Source: Halieaceae bacterium (GTDB lineage: Bacteria > Pseudomonadota > Gammaproteobacteria > Pseudomonadales > Halieaceae). Taken from it: a DNA stretch of 6,924 nt. The stretch is taken from the NCBI GenBank assembly GCA_902518075.1, contig CABYEX010000050.1, positions 1-6,924 of the forward strand, in the 5' to 3' direction. How positions within the stretch are numbered: the stretch's first letter is position 1; each line of letters opens with the position of its first letter. The notes below the pieces were generated by a model that saw nothing but the letters and a program-made list of their open reading frames with translations, ran no database searches and had not been told where the DNA came from. This document shows positions 1 to 6,302 of the stretch, in pieces. The translations under genes and the position numbers were made by a program.

Positions 1-657
1 GGGCGCAACCTATTGGACCGCGCGTTGATGGCCTATGGTTCGCGGCTGAATGCCATCGAAGAAGAGACCATGCAGTCTGCTCTCTCGGCGCTGGGTAAAG
101 CCGACATCGAGACTTTGCTGGTCGATGTCGCGCTGGGCAATACGCTACCCCACATTGTCGTCGCCCACATCACCAGCACCAGTGACAACTCTGCCGTTGG
201 CGGCGAGGCGGCCACACTGGGCATCCGTGGCACCGAAGGCGTGGGCGTCACCTATGCCAAATGCTGCTGCCCGCTGCCCGGCGACGCGATTCAGGGCTAC
301 CTCGGGCAAGAGAAGGGGCTGATGGTGCACAGGGATAGCTGTCGCAACCTGTTGGAAATGCGAGAACAGCCTGACCGGCTGATTTCACTCCACTGGGACG
401 AGGCAGTGGAGCGAAATTATCCAGTCGGACTGAGAGTACAGGTGGAAAACCGCCGCGGCATGATTGCCGTTCTGGCGACACGACTCAGCGCCATTGGCCT
501 CAATATCGAGCGTATTGCCACACAGAACAAGGACGTGGAATTCACCTTTGTCGATCTGGAACTTCAGGTCAGCAGTCGTACCCACCTAGCGCATGTGATG
601 AAGCGACTTCGCAGCGTCGACGGCGTGCTCAGAGTGGTGCGCAGCGCCCGCCGCTAG
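1..657 (+). CDS. spoT: Bifunctional (p)ppGpp synthase/hydrolase SpoT, C-terminal part (5' end outside window)
   Basis: This is the regulatory C-terminal half of a long RelA/SpoT protein, which makes and degrades the alarmone (p)ppGpp in the cytoplasm. The frame is open from base 1 and gives 218 residues to the TAG stop, matching roughly the last third of a ~700-residue SpoT; the hydrolase, synthetase and TGS domains lie upstream of the window. Fragment residues 1-65 are the tail of the helical domain. Residues 75-130 form the Cys-containing zinc-finger-like (RIS/ZFD) domain, with RGTEGVGVTYAKCCCPLPGD and the downstream HRDSCRNL. Residues 140-218 are the ACT domain (RVQVENRRGMIAVLATRLSA). I prefer SpoT to RelA because the KGTEG...AKCC pattern and the following ridA gene are typical of spoT loci. 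An oddity is three consecutive cysteines (88-90), where E. coli SpoT has CCR. The frame has no internal disruption. Confidence 0.95.
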   Translation, partial: GRNLLDRALMAYGSRLNAIEEETMQSALSALGKADIETLLVDVALGNTLPHIVVAHITSTSDNSAVGGEAATLGIRGTEGVGVTYAKCCCPLPGDAIQGYLGQEKGLMVHRDSCRNLLEMREQPDRLISLHWDEAVERNYPVGLRVQVENRRGMIAVLATRLSAIGLNIERIATQNKDVEFTFVDLELQVSSRTHLAHVMKRLRSVDGVLRVVRSARR

Positions 658-707
658 GCGACATTCGTTGGGCCTGAAGACTCGCCGCCGCAGCTTTATA
701 CTCGTCC

Positions 708-736
708 TTGCAGCCCTCATCAGTCCGTTATTCAAT
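708..736 (+). promoter_or_regulatory. Possible sigma-70 promoter for ridA (weak)
   Basis: A TTGCAG at 708-713 is followed after 17 bases by TTCAAT at 731-736. Each hexamer matches the sigma-70 consensus only partly, but the spacing is ideal and the site lies about 34 bases before the ridA start. It sits in the 112-base spoT-ridA gap, which otherwise holds no ATG-started frame and no clear terminator hairpin. ridA could equally be read through from spoT. This is a pattern match by eye. Confidence 0.22.
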
Positions 737-756
737 AGGCCGCTGCGCGCCCATCC

Positions 757-764
757 AGAGGAGA
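757..764 (+). promoter_or_regulatory. Ribosome binding site that fixes the ridA start
   Basis: AGAGGAGA at 757-764 is a strong Shine-Dalgarno sequence five bases before the GTG at 770. It decides the start against the longer in-frame TTG at 668, whose upstream sequence has only a weak AGG. The short start also gives the 127-residue length normal for RidA. Confidence 0.75.
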
Positions 765-769
765 CCGTT

Positions 770-1153
770 GTGTCCAACAGAGCCGTAATTGCTACCCAGG
801 CAGCGCCTCAGGCGATCGGGCCCTACTCACAGGGCATCAAGGTGGGGAATACCGTCTGGATATCAGGGCAGATACCACTCGACCCCGGTTCCATGACGAT
901 GGTCGAGGGCGATATCAGCGCGGAGGCCGAGCAGGTCTTTGGTAACCTGAGTGCGGTTGCAGAAGCCGCGGGTGGCACGCTGGATAACGCCGTGAAAATC
1001 AATATTTCGCTGACCGATCTCGGTGACTTCGATGCGGTCAACGCGGTCATGTCGCGCCACTTCGAGGAACCGTATCCCGCAAGAGCCTGTGTTCAAGTTG
1101 CGGCGCTACCCAAAGGTGCGCGGATTGAGGTCGAGGCGATCCTCTCGTTATAA
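770..1153 (+). CDS. ridA: RidA family 2-iminobutanoate/2-iminopropanoate deaminase (YjgF/YER057c/UK114)
   Basis: RidA-type proteins are small cytoplasmic trimers that hydrolyse reactive enamine/imine intermediates released by PLP enzymes such as threonine dehydratase, protecting other PLP enzymes from damage. From the GTG at 770 the product is 127 residues, the usual family length. Family signatures are AIGPYSQG (residues 15-22), WISGQIPLDP (30-39), and the C-terminal PYPARACVQVAALPKGARIE followed by VEAI. Arg105 and Glu120 fall at the numbers of the E. coli RidA substrate-binding arginine and active-site glutamate, so this is likely an active deaminase of the RidA subgroup. It follows spoT in the same direction, a common pairing in gammaproteobacteria, and converges on the SDR gene 43 bases downstream. 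A longer form from TTG 668 would add a signal-peptide-like N-terminus; I consider it unlikely. Confidence 0.93.
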   Translation: MSNRAVIATQAAPQAIGPYSQGIKVGNTVWISGQIPLDPGSMTMVEGDISAEAEQVFGNLSAVAEAAGGTLDNAVKINISLTDLGDFDAVNAVMSRHFEEPYPARACVQVAALPKGARIEVEAILSL

Positions 1154-1196
1154 CACCTGCAAGAATGCCACCGCTTTAGCCCACCCGCCTCGGCCC
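1154..1196. other. Short convergent gap between ridA and the SDR gene
   Basis: These 43 bases separate two stop codons facing each other. I see no stable GC-rich hairpin followed by a T-run on either strand, so no intrinsic terminator can be called here. Transcripts from both sides may end by another mechanism or read into each other. Confidence 0.5.
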
Positions 1197-2030
1197 TCAC
1201 CTCTGACCCAGCGCCGCCTCGTATCCCTCTCGCCATGTGGGATAAGACAACTGAAAACCTATTCTCTCGAGTAGTGCATTTCTGCAGCGCCGATGGGCGC
1301 GGATAGGTGACAGATCAGAGGGCCTAGTTAGGGTGACCCCGATCTGATCCGCCAACCAGTCTTCAATCTCATGGGTCGGGGTCTGATCATGGTCAGCACC
1401 GACCACTGTTGGCGGCACCGACTGACCGGCGGCGTCACGATCTATGCAATGAACAATGAGCCGCGCTAAATCCTCGCGATGGATGCGGTTGCCATACAGC
1501 GCACCCGCCGCGCCACCCAGGCCCGCTTGAACCCGCCTCATCAGCATGCCTTCCGGGTCGCCATACACCCCTGCCGGACGGATGATGGTCGCGGTCGCCG
1601 CGCGGCGAATCGCTGCTTCCCCGGCAATCATCGAACCGGCTTGCGCCTCATCGAGATTCAGCGGCGAATGCTCGTCCACCCAGCCACCCGCTGATTCCCT
1701 GTAAACCCGGGTAGAGGACACCCAGATCACCCGGCGGCACCGCGCGATCCACTTCTGGCTAGCGAGCGTCCTGGCGACCCCAGCGAATCCTGCCTGATAC
1801 CCCGCGGGGTCATAGGATTGGGGCGTCGGGGTCACCAAGACATAGTCCGGCGCCACGGCATCTAGCGCTCCCCAGCTTGCCGGCTCGGTCAGATTCACTT
1901 TCTGACGATCGAATTGATCGGGCAGCAGCTCTGGGTTGCGTCGCGCTGCTAAAACACGCCACCCTCGGTCGAGCAAGGACAAGCCCACGCGCGTACCAAT
2001 ATCACCACAGCCAAGGATCAACACCTGCAT
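1197..2030 (-). CDS. Atypical NAD(P)-dependent SDR family oxidoreductase, YeeZ-like
   Basis: The 277-residue product is a nucleotide-sugar-epimerase-like member of the short-chain dehydrogenase/reductase superfamily. It begins at once with a Rossmann fold: MQVLILGCGDIGTRVG carries the glycine-rich NAD(P) loop GCGDIG at residues 7-12. Further signatures are WVSSTRVY (103-110), IIRPAGVYGD (149-158), NRIHREDLA (181-189) and a C-terminal FQLSYPTWREGYEAAL (259-274), a pattern I associate with E. coli YeeZ and the atypical SDR group. Where classical enzymes have YxxxK before the conserved Glu, this protein reads QAGSMIAGE, so both catalytic Tyr and Lys appear to be missing. The substrate is unknown. 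The ATG at 2028-2030 starts directly at the Rossmann strand, as expected. The gene is divergent from recG, with 56 bases between the starts. Family assignment is firm; physiological role is not. Confidence 0.88.
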   Translation of the reverse strand: MQVLILGCGDIGTRVGLSLLDRGWRVLAARRNPELLPDQFDRQKVNLTEPASWGALDAVAPDYVLVTPTPQSYDPAGYQAGFAGVARTLASQKWIARCRRVIWVSSTRVYRESAGGWVDEHSPLNLDEAQAGSMIAGEAAIRRAATATIIRPAGVYGDPEGMLMRRVQAGLGGAAGALYGNRIHREDLARLIVHCIDRDAAGQSVPPTVVGADHDQTPTHEIEDWLADQIGVTLTRPSDLSPIRAHRRCRNALLERIGFQLSYPTWREGYEAALGQR

Positions 2031-2086
2031 GGCTTCACGGCCTTATCAAACAATCGCTAAGATACGAGCCTACCACGAGGCCTTTT
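2031..2086. promoter_or_regulatory. Divergent intergenic region between the SDR gene and recG
   Basis: These 56 bases must hold the start signals of both genes unless the promoters lie inside the coding regions. For recG a weak candidate is TTCACG (2034-2039), 18 bases, then TAAGAT (2058-2063); each hexamer has about four consensus matches. For the SDR gene I see no convincing pair and only a weak AAGG about ten bases before its ATG. The right end holds GAGG at 2077-2080, the recG ribosome binding site. This site also forms one arm of a small hairpin: GCCT 2068-2071 can pair with AGGC 2078-2081, followed closely by six T at 2083-2088. Confidence 0.4.
2077..2080 (+). promoter_or_regulatory. 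Ribosome binding site supporting the recG TTG start at 2087
   Basis: GAGG at 2077-2080 stands six bases before TTG 2087. The competing TTG at 2102 has only GGGG (2093-2096) upstream, which pairs less well with 16S rRNA. No ATG is available in this frame upstream of the conserved N-terminus, so a TTG start is very likely whichever of the two is used. Confidence 0.5.
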
Positions 2087-4165
2087 TTGACCGGGGCGCA
2101 CTTGAGCCAAAGCATTCTTCAACATCCTGTCACCATCCTGCGCGGGGTGGGAGACAAGATGGCGTCCCGACTGGCAGAGATCGGCATCCGGTCGCTGGAA
2201 GATTTGCTGTTTCATTTTCCGCTCCGATATCAGGACCGCACGAAGATCACGGCCATCGGCGGCTTGCGCGATCAGGTCGACGCCGTCGTGGAGGCGAAGG
2301 TCCGAGCTGCTGCGGTGACCATGGGCCGCAGACGAACGCTGTTGGTCAAAGTGGACGACGGGACCGGGTTGCTCACCCTGCGGTTTTTCCACTTTCGACA
2401 GGCGCAGGTCTCGCAGTTCAAGGAAGGATCATCCATACAGCTGTTCGGCACACCACGCTGGCTGGGCGGGAAAATCGAAATGGTGCATCCAGAGTACCGA
2501 CTGGGAGAGGACGCGCAACTTTTAGAGGCCGCACTCACACCCGTTTATCCAACGGTCAGCGGTCTGGGTCAAAACACATGGCGGAGGCTCTGTAGGCAGG
2601 CGCTCACTCTACTCAGTAAAGACCCCCCCGAGGACTTACTCGACGGGATCACAGATGATCGCGTGAGCCTCACCGAGGCCATCACCTCTCTGCACAGCCC
2701 GCCACCGACCGCGGCGCTCAGTCAGATTCAACAAGGAACGCACCCCGCACAAATTCGGCTGGCCCGGGAAGAGCTCATCGCGCATCAACTGACCGTGCAG
2801 GGTGTCCGGGACAGTGAGAGGCGCCACTCCGCACCCGCTATTGCGCCGTCATCTCCGACCGCAGCGGCATTTCTAAAGGCGCTTCCTTTTGCGCCCACCG
2901 CCGCGCAGGAGCGCGTTGCCACCGAGCTGGCAGAGGATATGGCACAAACGCAGCCTATGCTCCGACTGGTTCAGGGTGACGTGGGCTCTGGGAAAACACT
3001 GGTGGCGGTGCGCGCGGCGCTCGATACGATCGCAGCCGGGTATCAGGTCGCCTTCATGGCGCCGACCGAATTGCTGGCAGAGCAACACTTCGCCACCCTC
3101 AACGCATGGCTGACACCCCTCGATCAGTCCGTGGCATGGTTAAGTGGTAGAACCAAGGGCCAAGCTAGGCAGCAGGTTCTGCGACAACTGGCGAGTGGCG
3201 AGGCGCCCCTGATCGTTGGCACCCATGCGCTGTTTCAAGATGACGTGCACTTTCATCGACTGGGCCTGATCATTGTCGATGAGCAGCACCGTTTTGGCGT
3301 TCACCAGCGGCTATCACTGGCTGATAAGGGTGTTGGCGACGAGCATCCACATCAATTGGCATTGACCGCTACGCCGATCCCGCGGTCACTGGCGATGGTG
3401 GCTTATGGCGATCTCGACTGTTCGGTTATCGACGAATTACCACCGGGCCGCCAGCCGGTCACCACGACGCTCATGGACCACACGCGGCGCGACGCGGTGA
3501 TGCGGCGCGTGGGCAGTGCCTGCAGAGAGGGCAGGCAGGCATATTGGGTCTGCACCGCCATTGAGGAAAGTGACACTTTGGATATCGAGGCCGCTGAGGC
3601 CACACTCGATCAATTGCAACACGCGCTGCCTGATGTGCGAATTGACCTCGTGCACGGCAAGCTGAAGCCTGCCGAGAAAGCCTCAGTAATGGCCGCGTTC
3701 AAAGCCGGCGAACTCCAGCTTTTGGTCGCTACCACGGTGATTGAAGTGGGGGTTGATGTCCCGAATGCGAGCCTGATGATCATCGACAATGCCGAGCGGT
3801 TAGGGCTCGCCCAGCTGCACCAGCTTAGAGGGCGGGTGGGGCGCGGCGCCGTCGAAAGCCACTGCCTGTTACTCTATCGCCAGCCGCTCTCCGACACCGC
3901 CCAGCAGCGCCTGCAAGTGATGCAGGAGTCCCATGATGGCTTTGTGATTGCTGAGGCCGATCTCGAAATCCGTGGGCCGGGCGAGTTACTGGGAACCCGC
4001 CAAACGGGCCTCGCGGCATTCAGAATTGCACTACTTCCCGAGCATGAGCCGCTGCTGATCGAGGCACAGGACATCGCAGCGGGGCTCTACGCGCGCGACC
4101 CGGGTCGCGCAGAAGCCCTGATGCAGCGCTGGACAGGTGCCCGCGCAGACTTTGCGAGAGTCTGA
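2087..4165 (+). CDS. recG: ATP-dependent DNA helicase RecG
   Basis: RecG is a superfamily 2 double-stranded DNA translocase that remodels stalled replication forks and branch-migrates Holliday junctions. From TTG 2087 the product is 692 residues, against 693 in E. coli. In order: a GVGDKMASRLAEIGI helix-hairpin-like stretch (20-34); the OB-fold wedge domain that splits the fork (about 65-135); Walker A GDVGSGKT (297-304); APTELLAEQH (325-334); the DEQH box (398-401); TATP (427-430); VATTVIEVGVDVPNA (547-561); QLRGRVGRG (579-587); and the C-terminal TRG region with GELLGTRQTG (632-641). All helicase motifs look intact. I chose TTG 2087 because GAGG lies six bases upstream; TTG 2102 (687 residues) is the alternative, and the frame stays open further upstream, antisense to the SDR gene, without homology. 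A seven-C run near 2623 leaves the frame intact. Confidence 0.96.
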   Translation: MTGAHLSQSILQHPVTILRGVGDKMASRLAEIGIRSLEDLLFHFPLRYQDRTKITAIGGLRDQVDAVVEAKVRAAAVTMGRRRTLLVKVDDGTGLLTLRFFHFRQAQVSQFKEGSSIQLFGTPRWLGGKIEMVHPEYRLGEDAQLLEAALTPVYPTVSGLGQNTWRRLCRQALTLLSKDPPEDLLDGITDDRVSLTEAITSLHSPPPTAALSQIQQGTHPAQIRLAREELIAHQLTVQGVRDSERRHSAPAIAPSSPTAAAFLKALPFAPTAAQERVATELAEDMAQTQPMLRLVQGDVGSGKTLVAVRAALDTIAAGYQVAFMAPTELLAEQHFATLNAWLTPLDQSVAWLSGRTKGQARQQVLRQLASGEAPLIVGTHALFQDDVHFHRLGLIIVDEQHRFGVHQRLSLADKGVGDEHPHQLALTATPIPRSLAMVAYGDLDCSVIDELPPGRQPVTTTLMDHTRRDAVMRRVGSACREGRQAYWVCTAIEESDTLDIEAAEATLDQLQHALPDVRIDLVHGKLKPAEKASVMAAFKAGELQLLVATTVIEVGVDVPNASLMIIDNAERLGLAQLHQLRGRVGRGAVESHCLLLYRQPLSDTAQQRLQVMQESHDGFVIAEADLEIRGPGELLGTRQTGLAAFRIALLPEHEPLLIEAQDIAAGLYARDPGRAEALMQRWTGARADFARV

Positions 4166-4174
4166 CCGTATGAT
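4146..4174 (+). promoter_or_regulatory. Possible promoter for ubiA at the end of recG (weak)
   Basis: TATGAT at 4169-4174 matches the -10 consensus at five of six positions. Seventeen bases upstream, CAGACT (4146-4151) is a poor -35 box with the GAC core only. If used, transcription would start about 50 bases before ubiA, and the leader would keep the second small frame described at 4166-4237. ubiA may instead be read from the recG transcript. Confidence 0.22.
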
Positions 4175-4237
4175 GTCGCATCCCCATCCACAGGCCGCTA
4201 GACTATGAGGACGCGAGTCACGAATCCATCCCCTTGA
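4166..4237 (+). other. recG-ubiA gap filled by two overlapping mini reading frames
   Basis: The 68-base gap is almost entirely spanned by two tiny frames. The first starts at ATG 4170 (tandem ATG at 4173) and encodes MMSHPHPQAARL, ending at TGA 4206-4208; a purine stretch GAGAG lies nine bases before it. Its stop overlaps the ATG of the second frame (4205-4207) as ATGA. The second encodes MRTRVTNPSP and ends at TGA 4235-4237, overlapping the proposed ubiA start TTG 4234-4236 as TTGA. Such overlaps are typical of translational coupling and could compensate for the missing Shine-Dalgarno at ubiA. Frames this short arise easily by chance, so this is a lead and not a gene call. Confidence 0.25.
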
Positions 4238-5145
4238 GTGAGCCCTCAACTTCGTTGAATACCCCTGATCTTGGCCGTCCGTCCAAGTGGCGCGCCGCGC
4301 TCGAGATCATGCGCTTTGACAAACCCATCGGTACCTTCCTGTTGGCCGCACCCACGCTGTGGGGTATTGCGCTGGCTAATGAAGGCTTCCCAAGTCTGCG
4401 ATTGCTCGCCATTTTTTTGGCCGGTATAGTCGTTATGCGGGCCGCGGGATGCATTGCCAATGACCTTGCTGACCGCAATCTCGATGGTCATGTGGAGCGT
4501 ACACGGCTACGTCCGCTGGTGACTGGCGCACTGACCGTTAAAGAGGCGGTAGCGCTGCTTTTGTTGTTGCTGGCTATCGCACTGGGCCTGGTGACACTAA
4601 CTAACCCCTTGACCGTTCAGCTATCCTTTGCGGGAGCGGGGCTGGCGATGATCTACCCTCTGATGAAGCGTATCACGCACTTACCACAGATCGTGCTTGG
4701 CATTGCCTTTTCATGGAGCATTCCCATGGCATTCGCGGCCAGCATCAATGCCTTACCCAGTGCGTTGTGGTGGCTGTTCACTGCCAATTTGTTGTGGACA
4801 GTGGTCTATGACACGCAATACGCCATGGTTGATCGTGAGGACGACCTGTCAGTGGATATCAAATCCACCGCCATTCTCTTTGGCAGCCTCGATGTGCGGA
4901 TCATTGGTTTGTTGCAGTGCCTCTGCCTCATCGCTTTTTGGCGCTGCGGGGTAGCCTTCGCATTGGGCCCGATCTATTACGCTGCCGTCATCGCCGTGGG
5001 CATCCTCTTTGCCCGGCACGTGTGGTTGATCCGCGACCGCGACATCGAGCAGTGCTTTGCGGCCTTCAACCAGAGCAAATGGATCGGCCTGATTATTCTC
5101 ATGGGCCTTTGCGGCCAGTTCTGGATGGGTGTCAGCTCCGGCTGA
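4234..5145 (+). CDS. ubiA: 4-hydroxybenzoate polyprenyltransferase UbiA
   Basis: UbiA is an inner-membrane prenyltransferase that attaches the polyprenyl chain to 4-hydroxybenzoate, the first ring-tail joining step of ubiquinone synthesis. The 303-residue product has the two Asp-rich metal/diphosphate motifs: NDLADRNLD (76-84) and YDTQYAMVDREDD (192-204). It also has the near-invariant MRFDKPIGT (26-34), MRAAGC (68-73), YPLMKRITHLPQ (141-152), WSIPMAFAA (161-169) and DIKSTAILFG (208-217). Many hydrophobic segments (for example 56-70, 106-122, 222-236, 245-262 and 283-298) fit the multi-helix membrane fold. E. coli UbiA is 290 residues. The start is uncertain: TTG 4234 is the first in-frame option after an upstream stop, and TTG 4255 would give a length closer to E. 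coli. Neither has a good Shine-Dalgarno. No ubiC (chorismate lyase) is adjacent, unlike in E. coli and Pseudomonas. Confidence 0.95.
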   Translation: MSEPSTSLNTPDLGRPSKWRAALEIMRFDKPIGTFLLAAPTLWGIALANEGFPSLRLLAIFLAGIVVMRAAGCIANDLADRNLDGHVERTRLRPLVTGALTVKEAVALLLLLLAIALGLVTLTNPLTVQLSFAGAGLAMIYPLMKRITHLPQIVLGIAFSWSIPMAFAASINALPSALWWLFTANLLWTVVYDTQYAMVDREDDLSVDIKSTAILFGSLDVRIIGLLQCLCLIAFWRCGVAFALGPIYYAAVIAVGILFARHVWLIRDRDIEQCFAAFNQSKWIGLIILMGLCGQFWMGVSSG

Positions 5146-5150
5146 GCTTG

Positions 5151-6302
5151 ATGGACACCTTTGACGCCAAATTGCATCGGTCCATCGCCGAGCTAGACGC
5201 CTCTCTGTGGCAATCCTGCTTTGGTGACAGCGATCCTTTTTTGCGGTGGGACTTCCTGCACGGGCTCGAAACCTCAGCCTGCACCACCGCCGAGAGTGGC
5301 TGGCAACCGGCGCATATCAGGCTTGAGCAAAGCGGGGCGCCGGTAGGCCTACTGCCCGCCTATCTAAAAAACCACAGCTACGGGGAGTACGTCTTTGATT
5401 GGTCCTGGGCGGACGCGTGGCAGCGCATGGGTCTGCGCTACTACCCCAAGCTGGTGACAGCGATTCCTTTCACCCCAGCCACGGGGCAGCGACTGGGTGA
5501 TCTAACCGGAGACGCTGATGCGCCCTCCACCATGGCGACTTGTGTCAAAGCTCTGAGCGAGGAGCTCGAGATCTCCAGCTGGCATGTGTTGTTTCTGGAT
5601 GAGGCCACCTCAGAGCAGTTACGCCGCTGTGAGATGCCGCAGCGACTGACAACACAATTTCATTGGTTTAATCGCGACTATCGTGACTTTCAAGACTTTC
5701 TTGATCGCTTCAGCAGTCGCAAGCGCAAGAATCTACGGCGGGAACGTGAGCAGATCACCCGTCAGGGGCTCTCACTGAAAACACTGAAGGGCGACGCGAT
5801 TGGCGCTGACACATGGCAGTTTTTCCACCATTGTTACCAGACAACCTACGCCAAACGTTCGGGACACGGTGGGTATCTCACGGAGAGATTTTTTACCGAG
5901 ACCTGCCCGGCATTGGGACAGGCGCCGGTTATGGTCATTGCAGAGCGGGACCAGCAGCCCATTGCGGCGTCGCTTTTTTTTGAGGGGGATGACACCCTTT
6001 ACGGACGCTACTGGGGTTGCCTCGCAGAATTTGAGTTCCTGCATTTCGAGGCCTGCTATTACCGCGGCATCGAGTACTGTATTGAGGCGGGACTGTCACG
6101 CTTCGACCCTGGCGCACAAGGGGAGCATAAAATCCAGCGCGGGTTCGAGCCGATTCTGACTTACTCGAATCACTGGATTGTCGACGAGCGCTTGCGGGAA
6201 GCCGTGGCGCAGTTCGCGGAACAGGAATCAGAGCAGGTCCGCGTCTACCAGCGTGAGGCCGCTACATTGTTGCCCTTCAAGCAGGAGAGTGCTCAGCCCT
6301 GA
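5151..6302 (+). CDS. GNAT-like N-acyltransferase family protein, COG3146/PF04339 (FemAB-like)
   Basis: The 383-residue product matches a conserved bacterial family annotated as a GNAT-like or peptidoglycan-biosynthesis/recognition protein, whose biochemical role is not established. Recognisable signatures in order are SGWQPAHI (49-56), [17 protein letters not shown] (74-90), [16 protein letters not shown] (97-112), FHWFNRDY (170-177), the basic [13 protein letters not shown] (188-200), [18 protein letters not shown] (272-289), [19 protein letters not shown] (297-315) and [15 protein letters not shown] (318-332). The fold is probably a duplicated GNAT/FemAB type, suggesting aminoacyl or acyl transfer; no signal peptide or membrane segment is evident, so a cytoplasmic location is inferred. 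The ATG lies five bases after the ubiA stop with only a weak GAG before it, so translation probably follows ubiA. The frame runs open upstream into ubiA, but that part has no family similarity. An eight-T run at 5974-5981 leaves the frame intact. Confidence 0.87.
   Translation: MDTFDAKLHRSIAELDASLWQSCFGDSDPFLRWDFLHGLETSACTTAESGWQPAHIRLEQSGAPVGLLPAYLKNHSYGEYVFDWSWADAWQRMGLRYYPKLVTAIPFTPATGQRLGDLTGDADAPSTMATCVKALSEELEISSWHVLFLDEATSEQLRRCEMPQRLTTQFHWFNRDYRDFQDFLDRFSSRKRKNLRREREQITRQGLSLKTLKGDAIGADTWQFFHHCYQTTYAKRSGHGGYLTERFFTETCPALGQAPVMVIAERDQQPIAASLFFEGDDTLYGRYWGCLAEFEFLHFEACYYRGIEYCIEAGLSRFDPGAQGEHKIQRGFEPILTYSNHWIVDERLREAVAQFAEQESEQVRVYQREAATLLPFKQESAQP

Noticed and set aside
1131..1147. GAGG...CCTC inverted repeat at the end of ridA as a terminator
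   Set aside because: The stem is only four pairs, lies in coding sequence and is not followed by a T-run.
1023..1274. Plus-strand frame bridging ridA and the convergent SDR gene
   Set aside because: It overlaps both real genes, has shadow-like composition and no ribosome binding site or recognisable domain.
1877..2086. Open frame extending recG 70 codons upstream
   Set aside because: It lies antisense to the well-supported SDR gene, has no similarity to RecG N-termini, and a better start with a ribosome binding site exists at 2087.
4917..5150. Open frame extending the COG3146 gene upstream inside ubiA
   Set aside because: The translation is Arg/Pro/His-rich shadow sequence of ubiA, and family similarity begins just after the ATG at 5151.
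5974..5981. Run of eight T inside the COG3146 gene as a frameshift or slippage site
   Set aside because: The frame is intact and the codons encode the conserved ASLFFEGDD segment, so there is no sign of programmed or accidental shifting.
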